NCBI RefSeq assembly: GCF_050563525.1
Contig: NZ_JBNXUN010000002.1
Span: 62,001 to 126,000 of the forward strand
DNA from: Falsiroseomonas sp050563525
Lineage (GTDB): Bacteria; Pseudomonadota; Alphaproteobacteria; Acetobacterales; Acetobacteraceae
Direction: 5' to 3'
Length of the DNA stretch: 64,000 nt
The notes under the pieces are model-generated. The model did not search any database and was not told the origin of the DNA. It was given only the letters and a program-made list of their open reading frames with translations. Shown here one piece after another: positions 35,992 through 43,777 of this stretch (positions are counted from its first letter, which is position 1; every line of letters starts with the position of its first letter). The position numbers and the translations under genes are program-made.

Positions 35992-36056
35992 GATGCGGCC
36001 TCACCGGGCAATTATTCGGGAAGCGCCGCCGTCGGTCCGGGTTTGCGGAGGACGGC

Positions 36057-36344
36057 ATGCTGGACGACACCGGGCCAGGCCTGGATTTTCAACTGTTTCT
36101 TGGGCCCGGGGACCGCGCCGAATTCGTCGGCACGGCGCGATGGCGCGACCGCATGGGGCGGATCGCGCCCTGCCTGCTGTATGTGCTGCTGCACCACCGA
36201 AACGGCGAGACCTGGACCCATGCCTGCCGGGTGCCGCCGGACCGCCGCGCCGGCCACCTGACCCTGCACCTGGAACGCGCCCTGCCCGGCGACCGCTGCG
36301 CGGAACTGTCCGCGTGGCTGCGCGCCGCTGCCCTGCGTGATTGA
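36057..36344 (+). CDS. Small hypothetical protein
   Basis: A possible 95-aa protein starting MLDDTGPGLDFQLFLGPGDR. It is rich in Arg, has a hydrophobic centre (IAPCLLYVLLHH) and no recognised motif. The ATG at 36057 is not preceded by a clear ribosome-binding site, although the frame is open and codon use looks acceptable. It sits alone between a hairpin cluster and the TctC gene. It could be real, or chance open frame in GC-rich DNA. Confidence 0.4.
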   Translation: MLDDTGPGLDFQLFLGPGDRAEFVGTARWRDRMGRIAPCLLYVLLHHRNGETWTHACRVPPDRRAGHLTLHLERALPGDRCAELSAWLRAAALRD

Positions 36345-36394
36345 CAGCGCCGCCCGGCGCGCGATCCTGCCATTGCAGGGCAGGAAACAAATCC

Positions 36395-37357
36395 ATGAAT
36401 CGCAGGACCATCCTCGCAGCGGCCGCGCTGGCGGCACTGGCGCGGCCCGGATTGGCACAGGGTCGCCCGGTTCGGCTCGTGGTGCCGGCGCCGCCAGGCG
36501 GCGCCATCGACGTCATCGGCCGGCTGTATGCCCAGCGCATGACGGTGCGCGGCGCTGGCAACTGGGTGATCGAGAACCGCGCCGGCGGCAACAACACCAT
36601 CGGCGCGGCGGAAGTGGCGCGCAGCGCGCCGGATGGCGCGACCTTCCTGGTGAATGCCGACATCCACCTGATGGGCCGCCGCGTCGTGCCTGGCCTGACC
36701 TACGACCCGGTCGCGGATTTCACGCCGATCGCGCGGTTGGCCACAGCGCCCCTGGTCATCGTCGGCCACCCCGAGGCCGCCCGCGCCACCACGCTGGCGG
36801 AACTGGCGGAGCGCATGAGGGCGGAGCCGCGGCGCTACACCATCTCAACCTCCGGCGCCGGGTCCATGGCGCATCTGGCGGCGGAGGGGCTGAAGCGCCG
36901 GGTCGGCGCGGCCGATGCGGTGGTGGCGCATTACCGGGGCACAGCGCCGGCGATCAACGACGTGGTCGCCGGCAATGTCGCGCTGATGGTGGCGCCGCTG
37001 CTGTCGGCGCAGCCGCTGGTGCAGGCCGGCCGGCTGCGTGCCTTCGCACTGGTCTCGCCCGGCCGCAGCAACGCGATGCCGGAGGTGCCGAGCGTCGACG
37101 AGGCCGGCGTGCCCGGCCTGCATTTTCTGCTGTGGTACGCCGTGTGGGGGCCGAAGGGCATTTCCGCCGAGGCCGCGGCGGCCTTGGCCACGCAGTTCAA
37201 CGCCATCGGCCGCGAGGCCGAGATCGCGCAGCGGCTGACGGCGATGGGCGCCGAGGCCTATACCACCGACACGCCCGCCGCCTTCGCCGCCTTCATCGCG
37301 GCCGAGGACGCCAAGAACGCGCAGATCGCCGAGGCCGCGGGCATCAAGCCGGAATGA
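36395..37357 (+). CDS. Tripartite tricarboxylate transporter substrate-binding protein (TctC/Bug)
   Basis: 320-aa periplasmic binding protein with a signal peptide (TILAAAALAALARPGLA). Typical Bug-family segments are VRLVVPAPPGGAIDVIGRL, VIENRAGGNNTIGAAEVARSAPDG and a late VPSVDEAGVPGL. Such proteins bind carboxylates or aromatic acids, but the TctA and TctB membrane subunits are absent here, as is common for orphan Bug proteins. Its stop overlaps the start of the aromatic monooxygenase gene in ATGA, suggesting that the ligand is that enzyme's substrate or a precursor. Confidence 0.9.
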   Translation: MNRRTILAAAALAALARPGLAQGRPVRLVVPAPPGGAIDVIGRLYAQRMTVRGAGNWVIENRAGGNNTIGAAEVARSAPDGATFLVNADIHLMGRRVVPGLTYDPVADFTPIARLATAPLVIVGHPEAARATTLAELAERMRAEPRRYTISTSGAGSMAHLAAEGLKRRVGAADAVVAHYRGTAPAINDVVAGNVALMVAPLLSAQPLVQAGRLRAFALVSPGRSNAMPEVPSVDEAGVPGLHFLLWYAVWGPKGISAEAAAALATQFNAIGREAEIAQRLTAMGAEAYTTDTPAAFAAFIAAEDAKNAQIAEAAGIKPE

Positions 37358-38544
37358 GCGAGCCGATCCTGATCGCCGGCGGCGGCATCGGCGGCCTGGC
37401 CGCCGCGCTGGGCCTCGCCACGCAGGGCTTCCGCGTCACGGTGCTGGAGAAGGCATCGGCGATGGGGGAGGTCGGCGCCGGCATCCAGCTCGGCCCCAAC
37501 GCCTTCCACGCCTTCGACAGGCTCGGCATCGGCGACACCGCGCGGGCGATGGCGATCTACGTCGACCAGCTTCGGCTGATGGATGCGCTGAGTGCGGAGG
37601 AGATCTGCCACATCGACCTCGGCCCGGCTTTTCGGGCCCGCTTCGGCAACCCCTACGCCGTGATCCACCGCGGTGACCTGCACGGCGTGTTCCTCGCCGG
37701 CTGCCGGCGCCACGACCGCATCACGCTGCGCACCTCCGCCGAGGTGGTGGCCTATGAGCAGGACGGCACCGGCGTCACCGCGGTGCTGGCGGATGGCGAG
37801 AGGCTGCGGGGCCGCGCGCTGATCGGCGCGGACGGGCTGTGGTCCAAGGTGCGGCGGCAGCTGGTGGGGGATGGCGCGCCGCGCGTCTCCGGCCACACCA
37901 CCTATCGCAGCGTGATCCCGACGGACCGCATGCCGGAGGCGCTACGCTGGAACGCCGCGACGCTGTGGGCCGGGCCGAAATGCCACATCGTCCACTACCC
38001 CTTGCAGGGCTGGCGCGCGTTCAACCTGGTCGTCACCTACCACAACGACGCGCCGGAACCCGTCGCCGGCAAGCCGGTGGATGCGGCCGAGGTTTTTGCC
38101 GGTTTTCAGCACGTGCATCCGCTGGCGCAATCCATCATCCGCCAGGGCAGCGACTGGCGGCTATGGGTGCTGTGCGACCGCGACCCGATCGAGGGCTGGG
38201 TCGAGGGTCGCGTCGCACTCCTTGGCGATGCCGCGCACCCCACCCTGCAATACCTGGCGCAGGGCGCCTGCATGGCGATGGAGGATGCGGTCTGCCTGGC
38301 GCAGTCCCTCTCCGCGCATCAGGGCGAGGTCGCGCCGGCGCTCGAGGCCTATCGCGCCCAGCGCGTGCTGCGCACCGCGCGTGTGCAGTTGCAGTCCCGC
38401 GCCGTCGGCGACCACATCTACCATCCCGCCGGCGCGCATGCGGCGCTGCGCAACGCGGTCATGGCAGCAAAATCCCAGGACCAATGGTACGACACGCTCG
38501 CCTGGCTCTATGGCGGCCCCACGCAGCAGGAACACACAGCATGA
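37354..38544 (+). CDS. FAD-dependent aromatic hydroxylase (3-hydroxybenzoate 6-hydroxylase / salicylate hydroxylase-like)
   Basis: 396-aa class A flavoprotein monooxygenase. Motifs are IAGGGIGGLAAALGLATQGF (FAD), LIGADGLWSKVR (DG motif) and VALLGDAAHPTLQYLAQGA with ACMAMEDA (GD motif); the latter resembles 3-hydroxybenzoate 6-hydroxylase more than PHBH. It would hydroxylate an aromatic acid, possibly toward gentisate. It is the middle of a TctC-hydroxylase-aldolase operon, overlapping both neighbours by four bases. Confidence 0.9.
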   Translation: MSEPILIAGGGIGGLAAALGLATQGFRVTVLEKASAMGEVGAGIQLGPNAFHAFDRLGIGDTARAMAIYVDQLRLMDALSAEEICHIDLGPAFRARFGNPYAVIHRGDLHGVFLAGCRRHDRITLRTSAEVVAYEQDGTGVTAVLADGERLRGRALIGADGLWSKVRRQLVGDGAPRVSGHTTYRSVIPTDRMPEALRWNAATLWAGPKCHIVHYPLQGWRAFNLVVTYHNDAPEPVAGKPVDAAEVFAGFQHVHPLAQSIIRQGSDWRLWVLCDRDPIEGWVEGRVALLGDAAHPTLQYLAQGACMAMEDAVCLAQSLSAHQGEVAPALEAYRAQRVLRTARVQLQSRAVGDHIYHPAGAHAALRNAVMAAKSQDQWYDTLAWLYGGPTQQEHTA

Positions 38545-39263
38545 GCGCCGAAATCGCCCACGCCATCCGCGAGCTCGTGCTCGCGAACCGCATCCTGGCG
38601 CGGGAGGATGTGATCGACGATTTCGGCCATGTCTCGCTGCGCCACCCGACCAACCCGGACCGCTACTTCCTGTCCCGCAGCCGCAGCCCCGTCGCGGTGA
38701 CGGCGGATGACATCATGGAGTTCGAGCTGGACGGCACGCCCATCGCGCAGAACGGCAGGCGGATGTATTCCGAACGCGCGCTGCACGGCACCATCTACAT
38801 GGCGCGGCCAGATGTGCATTCCGTCATCCACCACCACGCGCGCAGCGTCATCCCCTTCACCGTGCTGCGCAACCTGGTGCTGAATCCGATCTTTCACATG
38901 GGCAGCGTCATGGGCTCCGACGTGCCGCTATGGGACAGCCAGCCGGAATTCGGCGACACCAACATGCTGATCGACGACCTGCCGCGCGGGCATTCGTTGG
39001 CGCGCGCGCTGGGCGCCAACCGCAGCGTGATGCTGCGCGGGCACGGCGCCTGCAATGTCGGCGTGAATCTGCGCGCGGCGGTCTTCACCGCAGTCTACAT
39101 GAAGCACAATGCGGAGATGGTGCTGGCCAGCATTCCGCACGGCACGCCGGAGTACCTGACGCCTGGCGAGGTCGAGAAGACCGCTGCCATGCTGCTGTCC
39201 GACATGCCGCTGGCCCGAGCCTGGGACTACTGGATCACGCGCGCCGACTACGGCGGCATCTGA
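38541..39263 (+). CDS. Class II aldolase/adducin family protein
   Basis: 240-aa protein of the fuculose-1-phosphate aldolase/adducin fold. Zinc-ligand histidines are visible in SVIHHHARSVIPF and in RGHGACNVGVN, with the N-terminal DFGHVSLRHP typical of the family. Besides sugar-phosphate aldolases the family contains decarboxylases and other lyases used in aromatic degradation. It is translationally coupled to the hydroxylase upstream, so a C-C lyase or decarboxylase step on the aromatic product is plausible. A dispersed repeat element follows its stop. Confidence 0.88.
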   Translation: MSAEIAHAIRELVLANRILAREDVIDDFGHVSLRHPTNPDRYFLSRSRSPVAVTADDIMEFELDGTPIAQNGRRMYSERALHGTIYMARPDVHSVIHHHARSVIPFTVLRNLVLNPIFHMGSVMGSDVPLWDSQPEFGDTNMLIDDLPRGHSLARALGANRSVMLRGHGACNVGVNLRAAVFTAVYMKHNAEMVLASIPHGTPEYLTPGEVEKTAAMLLSDMPLARAWDYWITRADYGGI

Positions 39264-39271
39264 TACCCCCG

Positions 39272-39375
39272 CCCGAAAACGGTAGCCTGCGGCCAACCAC
39301 GTCGGCCGATGCCGCGAATGCCGTCCGCGGCGAGTGCCGCGTAGCCAAGCCGGCAGAGCCGGCGCCTGGTGTCTG
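39272..39375. repeat. Dispersed intergenic repeat element, copy 2
   Basis: This 104-bp element shares ordered sequence blocks with 30288-30400 in the same orientation, including CCTGCGGCC and CGCGTAGCCAAGC. It has its own inverted repeat GCCGGC-AGA-GCCGGC. It fills the space between the aldolase and heme oxygenase genes, which converge here, so it might also act as a bidirectional terminator. Confidence 0.7.
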
Positions 39376-39428
39376 AAGGCATGAAACAACATGCCAGCGG
39401 TCGATGAAATCGAGCGCTGGTATGAGGC

Positions 39429-40004
39429 TCACGCGCGGGCGCTGAACCAGCCTTCGAAACTGGCGAAGGTCGCCTCCGCCCCGGCGATCATCGCCGCCAG
39501 CCGCCCGGCTTCGGCGCCGCAGGCCTCAATGGCGCCGCAGCATTCGCGCCACATGGCGCCGTGGCGGGCGCCGTAGCCGCGCAGGAAGCTGCGGCCGGCC
39601 TCGCCGGGCAGGATGCCGTCCAGCGCCCGGGCCAGGTGCTGGCCGCCCAGGGTCGAACCCTCCGTCACATACAGGCAGCCCATCGCCCAGGCGGCACCCT
39701 CCGGCGCCGGCAGGGCCGCCACCGGCGCCAGCGGCTTGGCGCCGAGTGCCTTCAGGTCGGCCAGCAGCATGGGCGAGCGGCGCCGCGCCTCGACCTTTAT
39801 GCCGAAGGGCTCCAGCGAAGGTGCCGCGGCCAGCGCCGCCTCGACGCCGAGGTGGAAGCCGAGCAGGCGGCGCAGCAGCCCGACATATTCGGCCGCCTCA
39901 ATACGGCCGGCGGCGAGCCTTGAGAACACCGGCACACCATGCAGCCGCTCATGCACCGCCCCGGTGGCCTGCCGCAACGCGATCCGCGCCGCATCCCCCG
40001 GCAC
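39429..40004 (-). CDS. hmuO: Biliverdin-producing heme oxygenase
   Basis: 191-aa heme oxygenase of the bacteriophytochrome-associated (BphO) type. It opens heme to biliverdin IX-alpha, the chromophore of bacteriophytochromes. The proximal-histidine helix is ALRQATGAVHERLHG near residue 18, and the distal helix region is GCLYVTEGSTLGGQHLARAL near residue 108. The gene starts four bases after the bphP stop, so the enzyme and the apo-photoreceptor are made from one transcript. Confidence 0.92.
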   Translation of the reverse strand: MPGDAARIALRQATGAVHERLHGVPVFSRLAAGRIEAAEYVGLLRRLLGFHLGVEAALAAAPSLEPFGIKVEARRRSPMLLADLKALGAKPLAPVAALPAPEGAAWAMGCLYVTEGSTLGGQHLARALDGILPGEAGRSFLRGYGARHGAMWRECCGAIEACGAEAGRLAAMIAGAEATFASFEGWFSARA

Positions 40005-40008
40005 GGGT

Positions 40009-42210
40009 TCAGTCCTCGTCCTGCGGCGGCAACTGGCTGGCGTGCCGGATCAGCGTCTCCAGCACCGCCGCCGTGCGGGCGACGGAGGCGCGGACGGATT
40101 CCAGCAGGTCCGGCATCCGCGCCACGTCGACGCCATCGGCGATTTCCAGCGCCGCAAGCTGCGCATTCTCCACCACCGAGGCGAGGATCGCCTGGTAGGC
40201 GAGGTCGGCCTGCCGGTCGAAGCGCCCGGCAGGCCGGCGGCTGCCCTCCTCGATCCCGGCCTGGAAGCGGCGGCGCGCGGCATCGGCCGCCTTGCGCTCC
40301 GCCAGGTCGTTGAACAGGAAGACGAAGCCGAGCACGCGGTCGGGCGCGGAGAAGACCGGGTCGGCGCGCACCAGCACTGGCTTGCCGGCGCCCTGGCCAT
40401 CCGCGAGGCGCACCTCCCCGCGCCAGGACCGCTTGTTCTCCATCACGTCGCGCAGGCGGCGGCCGACTTCGGCGGGGTCGGCAAAATAGGGCAGCAGGTG
40501 GTCGATACGGCGCGGCGCGGCACCACGCAGTCCTGGCAGCAGGCGGTCGAAGGCCTCGTTGCGCAGGTCGATGTTGCCGGTGGGATCGCAGATCACGACA
40601 GGCTGCGCCGAAAGCCCGACCTGCCGGCGCACCTGCGCCAACTGGTCCTCCGCGATCAACATGCGGACGGACCGGAACTGCAGCACCACGTCGGTGACGG
40701 TGTCGCCGATCAGTCGCGCGGTGGCGAGGTCCTTGGGCGACCAGGGCTCCGACCGGCCCTCCACCACCTGGTTCCACTTAGCGAAGGATTGCCGCGGCGA
40801 GAGGTCGCGTGGGTCATCGCCGATCAGGACCGGCTTGGTCGGGTCGCCGCCCCAGGTGACGGTGGAGACCTGCTCCGGCCGGAACCACACCAGGTATTCG
40901 CCCGGCGCGGTCGAGATCGGTGCCGCCAGTACGCCGCTGGCCACGCGGGTCAGGCCGGCCAGGTGCGGCGCCGCGCCGACCAGAGAGGCGGTCGCGATCA
41001 CCGGGGCAACTCCCGAAGCCCTGGGCTGGGCGTCCAGCCACTTGCCGATGTCGCGCAGCCCGGCGGTGCCCGGCACGTCGCCTGTGGTCTGGGTCTGGCC
41101 CTCGAACAGCAGCGCCGCGCCGCTGGCACCAAGCGGCAACAGCAGGGTCTGGGCGTTGTCGAACAGCGCGGTGCGCCAGTCGCCGTCGCGGGTGATCGCC
41201 TCGATCATCCGCTGTTCCAGGCGCCGCACGGCCAGTTCGGCCTGCGACTGCACGAAGGATTCCAGCGCGGCGATGCGCGTGCCCACCGCCTCCGCCAGCA
41301 GTTCCGTCACCGCGCGCAGCGCGAACGGCGTGCGGCGCGGGGTGTTGTGGTGGCAGGAAACCAGGCCCCACAGCCGCCCGCCAACCAGGATGGAGGCGAC
41401 CAGCGTGGCGCCGACGCCCATGTTCTTCAGGTACTGCACATGCACCGGGGAGGTGCTGCGCAGCACGCACAGCGACATGTCCAGATCCTGCCCGGTCAGC
41501 GGCGACAGCCGCGGCTCCAGCCGCACCGGCGCGTAGTGAACATCCGTCACCACCCGCACGCGGTTGCGGATATACAAGCGTCGCGCGATGGCCGGGATGT
41601 CGGAGGCCGGGTAGCGGTTGCCAAGATAGGGCTCCATCCCCGCCGCATGTTCCTCGGCAAAGACCTCGCCATGGCCGTCATCGTCGAAGCGATAGACCAT
41701 GACCCGGTCGTAGCCGGTGAAGCCGCGGAAGATGCGCGCCACTTCCTCGCACAGCGGGCGCACGGCGTAGCTGCCGAGGATTGCCAGCAAGGCGGGCTCG
41801 ATGCGCTTCGCGGCGTCGTCCAGCGGCGCGGCGCGCTCCAGCTCCAGGATCACGCCGCCGCCGATGGGGCGATGCACCTGCACGTCGAGCGGCACGCCCG
41901 GCCCATCCACCACCCGCACCGCGGCCGGCACCACGTCCAGCCTGTCGACGAGCAGCGGCGCGATGGCGCGCGCGATCTCCGGCGCCACATCCGCCAGCCG
42001 GCGCCCGAGCGGCGATTCCGGCAGGCCGAGGAAGGCCGTTGTGTTGGCGCTGAGTTGCAGCACCGTCAGCTCCGGCTCGCGCAGCGCCAGCAGGGCGCCA
42101 TGCGGCTGGATCGAGGCGGCGAGGTGAATCTGCTCCCGCTCGCAATTCGAAAGGTCGGCCGCGCCGAAGGCGGGAGAGCCGGCGGACATGCCGGATATAT
42201 CCGCAGTCAC
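40009..42210 (-). CDS. bphP: Bacteriophytochrome photoreceptor without histidine-kinase domain
   Basis: 733-aa red/far-red photoreceptor. The N-terminal PAS holds the biliverdin-binding Cys23 (SNCEREQIHLAASIQPHG). The GAF domain has YPASDIPAIARRLYI, and the PHY domain carries the tongue motif PRQSFAKW. A second PAS follows at about 560-670. The last 60 residues are helical (YQAILASVVENAQLAALEI) without an H-box or any ATPase domain. This PAS-GAF-PHY-PAS-helix layout matches R. palustris BphP1, which acts by binding PpsR instead of by phosphorylation. It overlaps the ppsR stop by ATGA. Confidence 0.95.
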   Translation of the reverse strand: MTADISGMSAGSPAFGAADLSNCEREQIHLAASIQPHGALLALREPELTVLQLSANTTAFLGLPESPLGRRLADVAPEIARAIAPLLVDRLDVVPAAVRVVDGPGVPLDVQVHRPIGGGVILELERAAPLDDAAKRIEPALLAILGSYAVRPLCEEVARIFRGFTGYDRVMVYRFDDDGHGEVFAEEHAAGMEPYLGNRYPASDIPAIARRLYIRNRVRVVTDVHYAPVRLEPRLSPLTGQDLDMSLCVLRSTSPVHVQYLKNMGVGATLVASILVGGRLWGLVSCHHNTPRRTPFALRAVTELLAEAVGTRIAALESFVQSQAELAVRRLEQRMIEAITRDGDWRTALFDNAQTLLLPLGASGAALLFEGQTQTTGDVPGTAGLRDIGKWLDAQPRASGVAPVIATASLVGAAPHLAGLTRVASGVLAAPISTAPGEYLVWFRPEQVSTVTWGGDPTKPVLIGDDPRDLSPRQSFAKWNQVVEGRSEPWSPKDLATARLIGDTVTDVVLQFRSVRMLIAEDQLAQVRRQVGLSAQPVVICDPTGNIDLRNEAFDRLLPGLRGAAPRRIDHLLPYFADPAEVGRRLRDVMENKRSWRGEVRLADGQGAGKPVLVRADPVFSAPDRVLGFVFLFNDLAERKAADAARRRFQAGIEEGSRRPAGRFDRQADLAYQAILASVVENAQLAALEIADGVDVARMPDLLESVRASVARTAAVLETLIRHASQLPPQDED

Positions 42211-43550
42211 CGAGCCCTGTCCTCGCTCGCCTCGCGGTCTTCGCCGATCTCGTAGCGTTCGAGCTTGGCGTAGAGGCTTTGGCGGCTGAGGCCGAGGGCG
42301 TCCGCGGCGGCAGTGCGGTTGCCGTTGGAAAGTCGCAGCGCCTGTTCGATGCAGGCGCGCTCCACCAGCGCCGCGGTGTTGCGCACCATGGTCGGCAGCG
42401 GCACGCGGCCGACATCGTTGGCCAGCGTGCCGAGCGCCGTGCGCAGCGCCGCGGCCTCCCCGGAGGCCAGGACGCGGCGACCGATGTCGCGGATCATCAG
42501 CCCGATCATTCGGCTGCCGTCGCGGGAGATGGCGCAGCCAGAGATCTCGACTTCGACCTCGGAGCCGAGGTTACCGGTGAGCTGGGTCGGGAACAGGCGG
42601 ACCTCGCCATGCTGGGCTATGGTGGCCAGCAGCACGGACAGGTCCATGCCGGGCTGCGCCAGCCAGCGGTCCAGCTTTTCGCCCAGGATGCTGGCCTCCG
42701 TCCCGGCCTGGGCCAGGTCGAGGAAGGCGCGGTTGGCGCGGCGCACCAGACCATCGCCATCGATGGCCACGAAGCCGTCGGGCATGTCCTCCAGCAGCGC
42801 GTCGCTGCGCGGCGGCGCGGCGCGCTGCGGGGCCGCGGCGGCGGGGCTGAGCTGGATCAGGAAGACGGGGCCCGGCGTGCGCGCCATCAGGGAGGCGCGC
42901 AGCAGCCACGGCGTGGCATCGGCACCCAGATGCACCATGATGCCCGGCGCGCGGCCCTGTTCACGGGCCCGCATCAGCACGTCGCGCAGCGCGGCGCGGT
43001 CGCGCGCGGCGACCTCGTCGGAGAAGTTCCAGCCCGGCGCCATGCCAAGCTCGCGGATGGCGGCCGGATTGGCCTCCACGATGCGGAGCGTGGAGGCGGC
43101 GATGACCAGCACCGCCTCGCTCGATGCATCGAACAGCAGGCGCGACCGGGTCTCGATCTCGCGCAGCTTCCAGTAGTCCTGCTCCCGCGCCTGCTGCGCC
43201 GCGACCAGACGGGATTGCAGTTCCGCCACCGCCTGCATGTTCTTGCCGACGGCGATCAGTCCGGCCTGCCCGCCGAGGCGGACGGTGGTGTATTCGATCG
43301 GCAGTTCGAGGCCGGAGGGGAAGCGCTGGGTGATCTGGAGGTAGGCGGAGACGCCGCTGGAGCGTGCATCCTCCACCATCCGGCGAACCTGGAGGCCGGC
43401 GATCTCGCCGACCGTTTCCATCCAGGGGCGGCCAAGCCACTCGCGCACCGGCTCCGCCGGAATGGCGTCCGAGAGGCTGGCTTCGCGGATCACACCTTCC
43501 CAATCGAGGCTCAGGGTAATGTCCGGCTGAATCACGGCGACGCGGGTCAT
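42207..43550 (-). CDS. ppsR: Photosynthesis gene repressor PpsR/CrtJ
   Basis: 447-aa regulator that represses bch, crt and puc genes under oxygen or light in purple bacteria. It has three PAS-like domains (N-terminal around ITLSLDWEGVIREASLSDAI, then about 145-250 and 270-385) with a helical linker LVAAQQAREQDYWKLREIE. A Fis-type helix-turn-helix ends the protein (NRTAAADALGLSRQSLYAKL). A Cys is present at the redox-cysteine position just before it (RACIEQAL). ATG 43550 is chosen. It heads the ppsR-bphP-hmuO operon, and BphP probably antagonises it in light. Confidence 0.94.
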   Translation of the reverse strand: MTRVAVIQPDITLSLDWEGVIREASLSDAIPAEPVREWLGRPWMETVGEIAGLQVRRMVEDARSSGVSAYLQITQRFPSGLELPIEYTTVRLGGQAGLIAVGKNMQAVAELQSRLVAAQQAREQDYWKLREIETRSRLLFDASSEAVLVIAASTLRIVEANPAAIRELGMAPGWNFSDEVAARDRAALRDVLMRAREQGRAPGIMVHLGADATPWLLRASLMARTPGPVFLIQLSPAAAAPQRAAPPRSDALLEDMPDGFVAIDGDGLVRRANRAFLDLAQAGTEASILGEKLDRWLAQPGMDLSVLLATIAQHGEVRLFPTQLTGNLGSEVEVEISGCAISRDGSRMIGLMIRDIGRRVLASGEAAALRTALGTLANDVGRVPLPTMVRNTAALVERACIEQALRLSNGNRTAAADALGLSRQSLYAKLERYEIGEDREASEDRAR

Positions 43551-43728
43551 GCGGGAATCCGATTGATCTGCCAGTCCACCAACGTCAATTCGGGGTGGCT
43601 GGCCCACGACGGCGTCAGGGAGGAGGCGCCGTCACGGTAGACCTTTTGTGGGGTTTGGCCAGCCTGACGTCAATGCAGGATGACGTTTTCACGCATTTGG
43701 GACGTGTTTCTTTGCAACTCCAAGCTTT

Positions 43729-43746
43729 TGTCCAGGAAGCTTGACA
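43729..43746. promoter_or_regulatory. PpsR/CrtJ box upstream of crtD
   Basis: TGT-CCAGGAAGCTTG-ACA is an exact match to the palindromic PpsR consensus TGT-N12-ACA. Its right half overlaps the -35 hexamer TTGACA of the crtD promoter, where a bound repressor would block RNA polymerase. A degenerate site (TGT-N12-CCA) lies at 43705-43722, 24 bases upstream, and could allow cooperative binding, as seen for tandem PpsR sites elsewhere. Confidence 0.85.
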
Positions 43747-43769
43747 CTTCCTTAGGCGATCCGCCCTAT
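43741..43769 (+). promoter_or_regulatory. Candidate promoter of crtDC
   Basis: TTGACA (43741-43746) is followed after 17 bases by CCCTAT (43764-43769), a fair -10 element. Transcription would begin at or very near the crtD ATG at 43778, so the message may be leaderless; no ribosome-binding site is seen before that ATG. Confidence 0.6.
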
Positions 43770-43777
43770 GCGCGATC

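Noticed and set aside
39613..43640. Long + strand open frames opposite bphP and ppsR.
   Set aside because: They are shadows of the phytochrome and PpsR genes; the sense strand encodes complete known domains.
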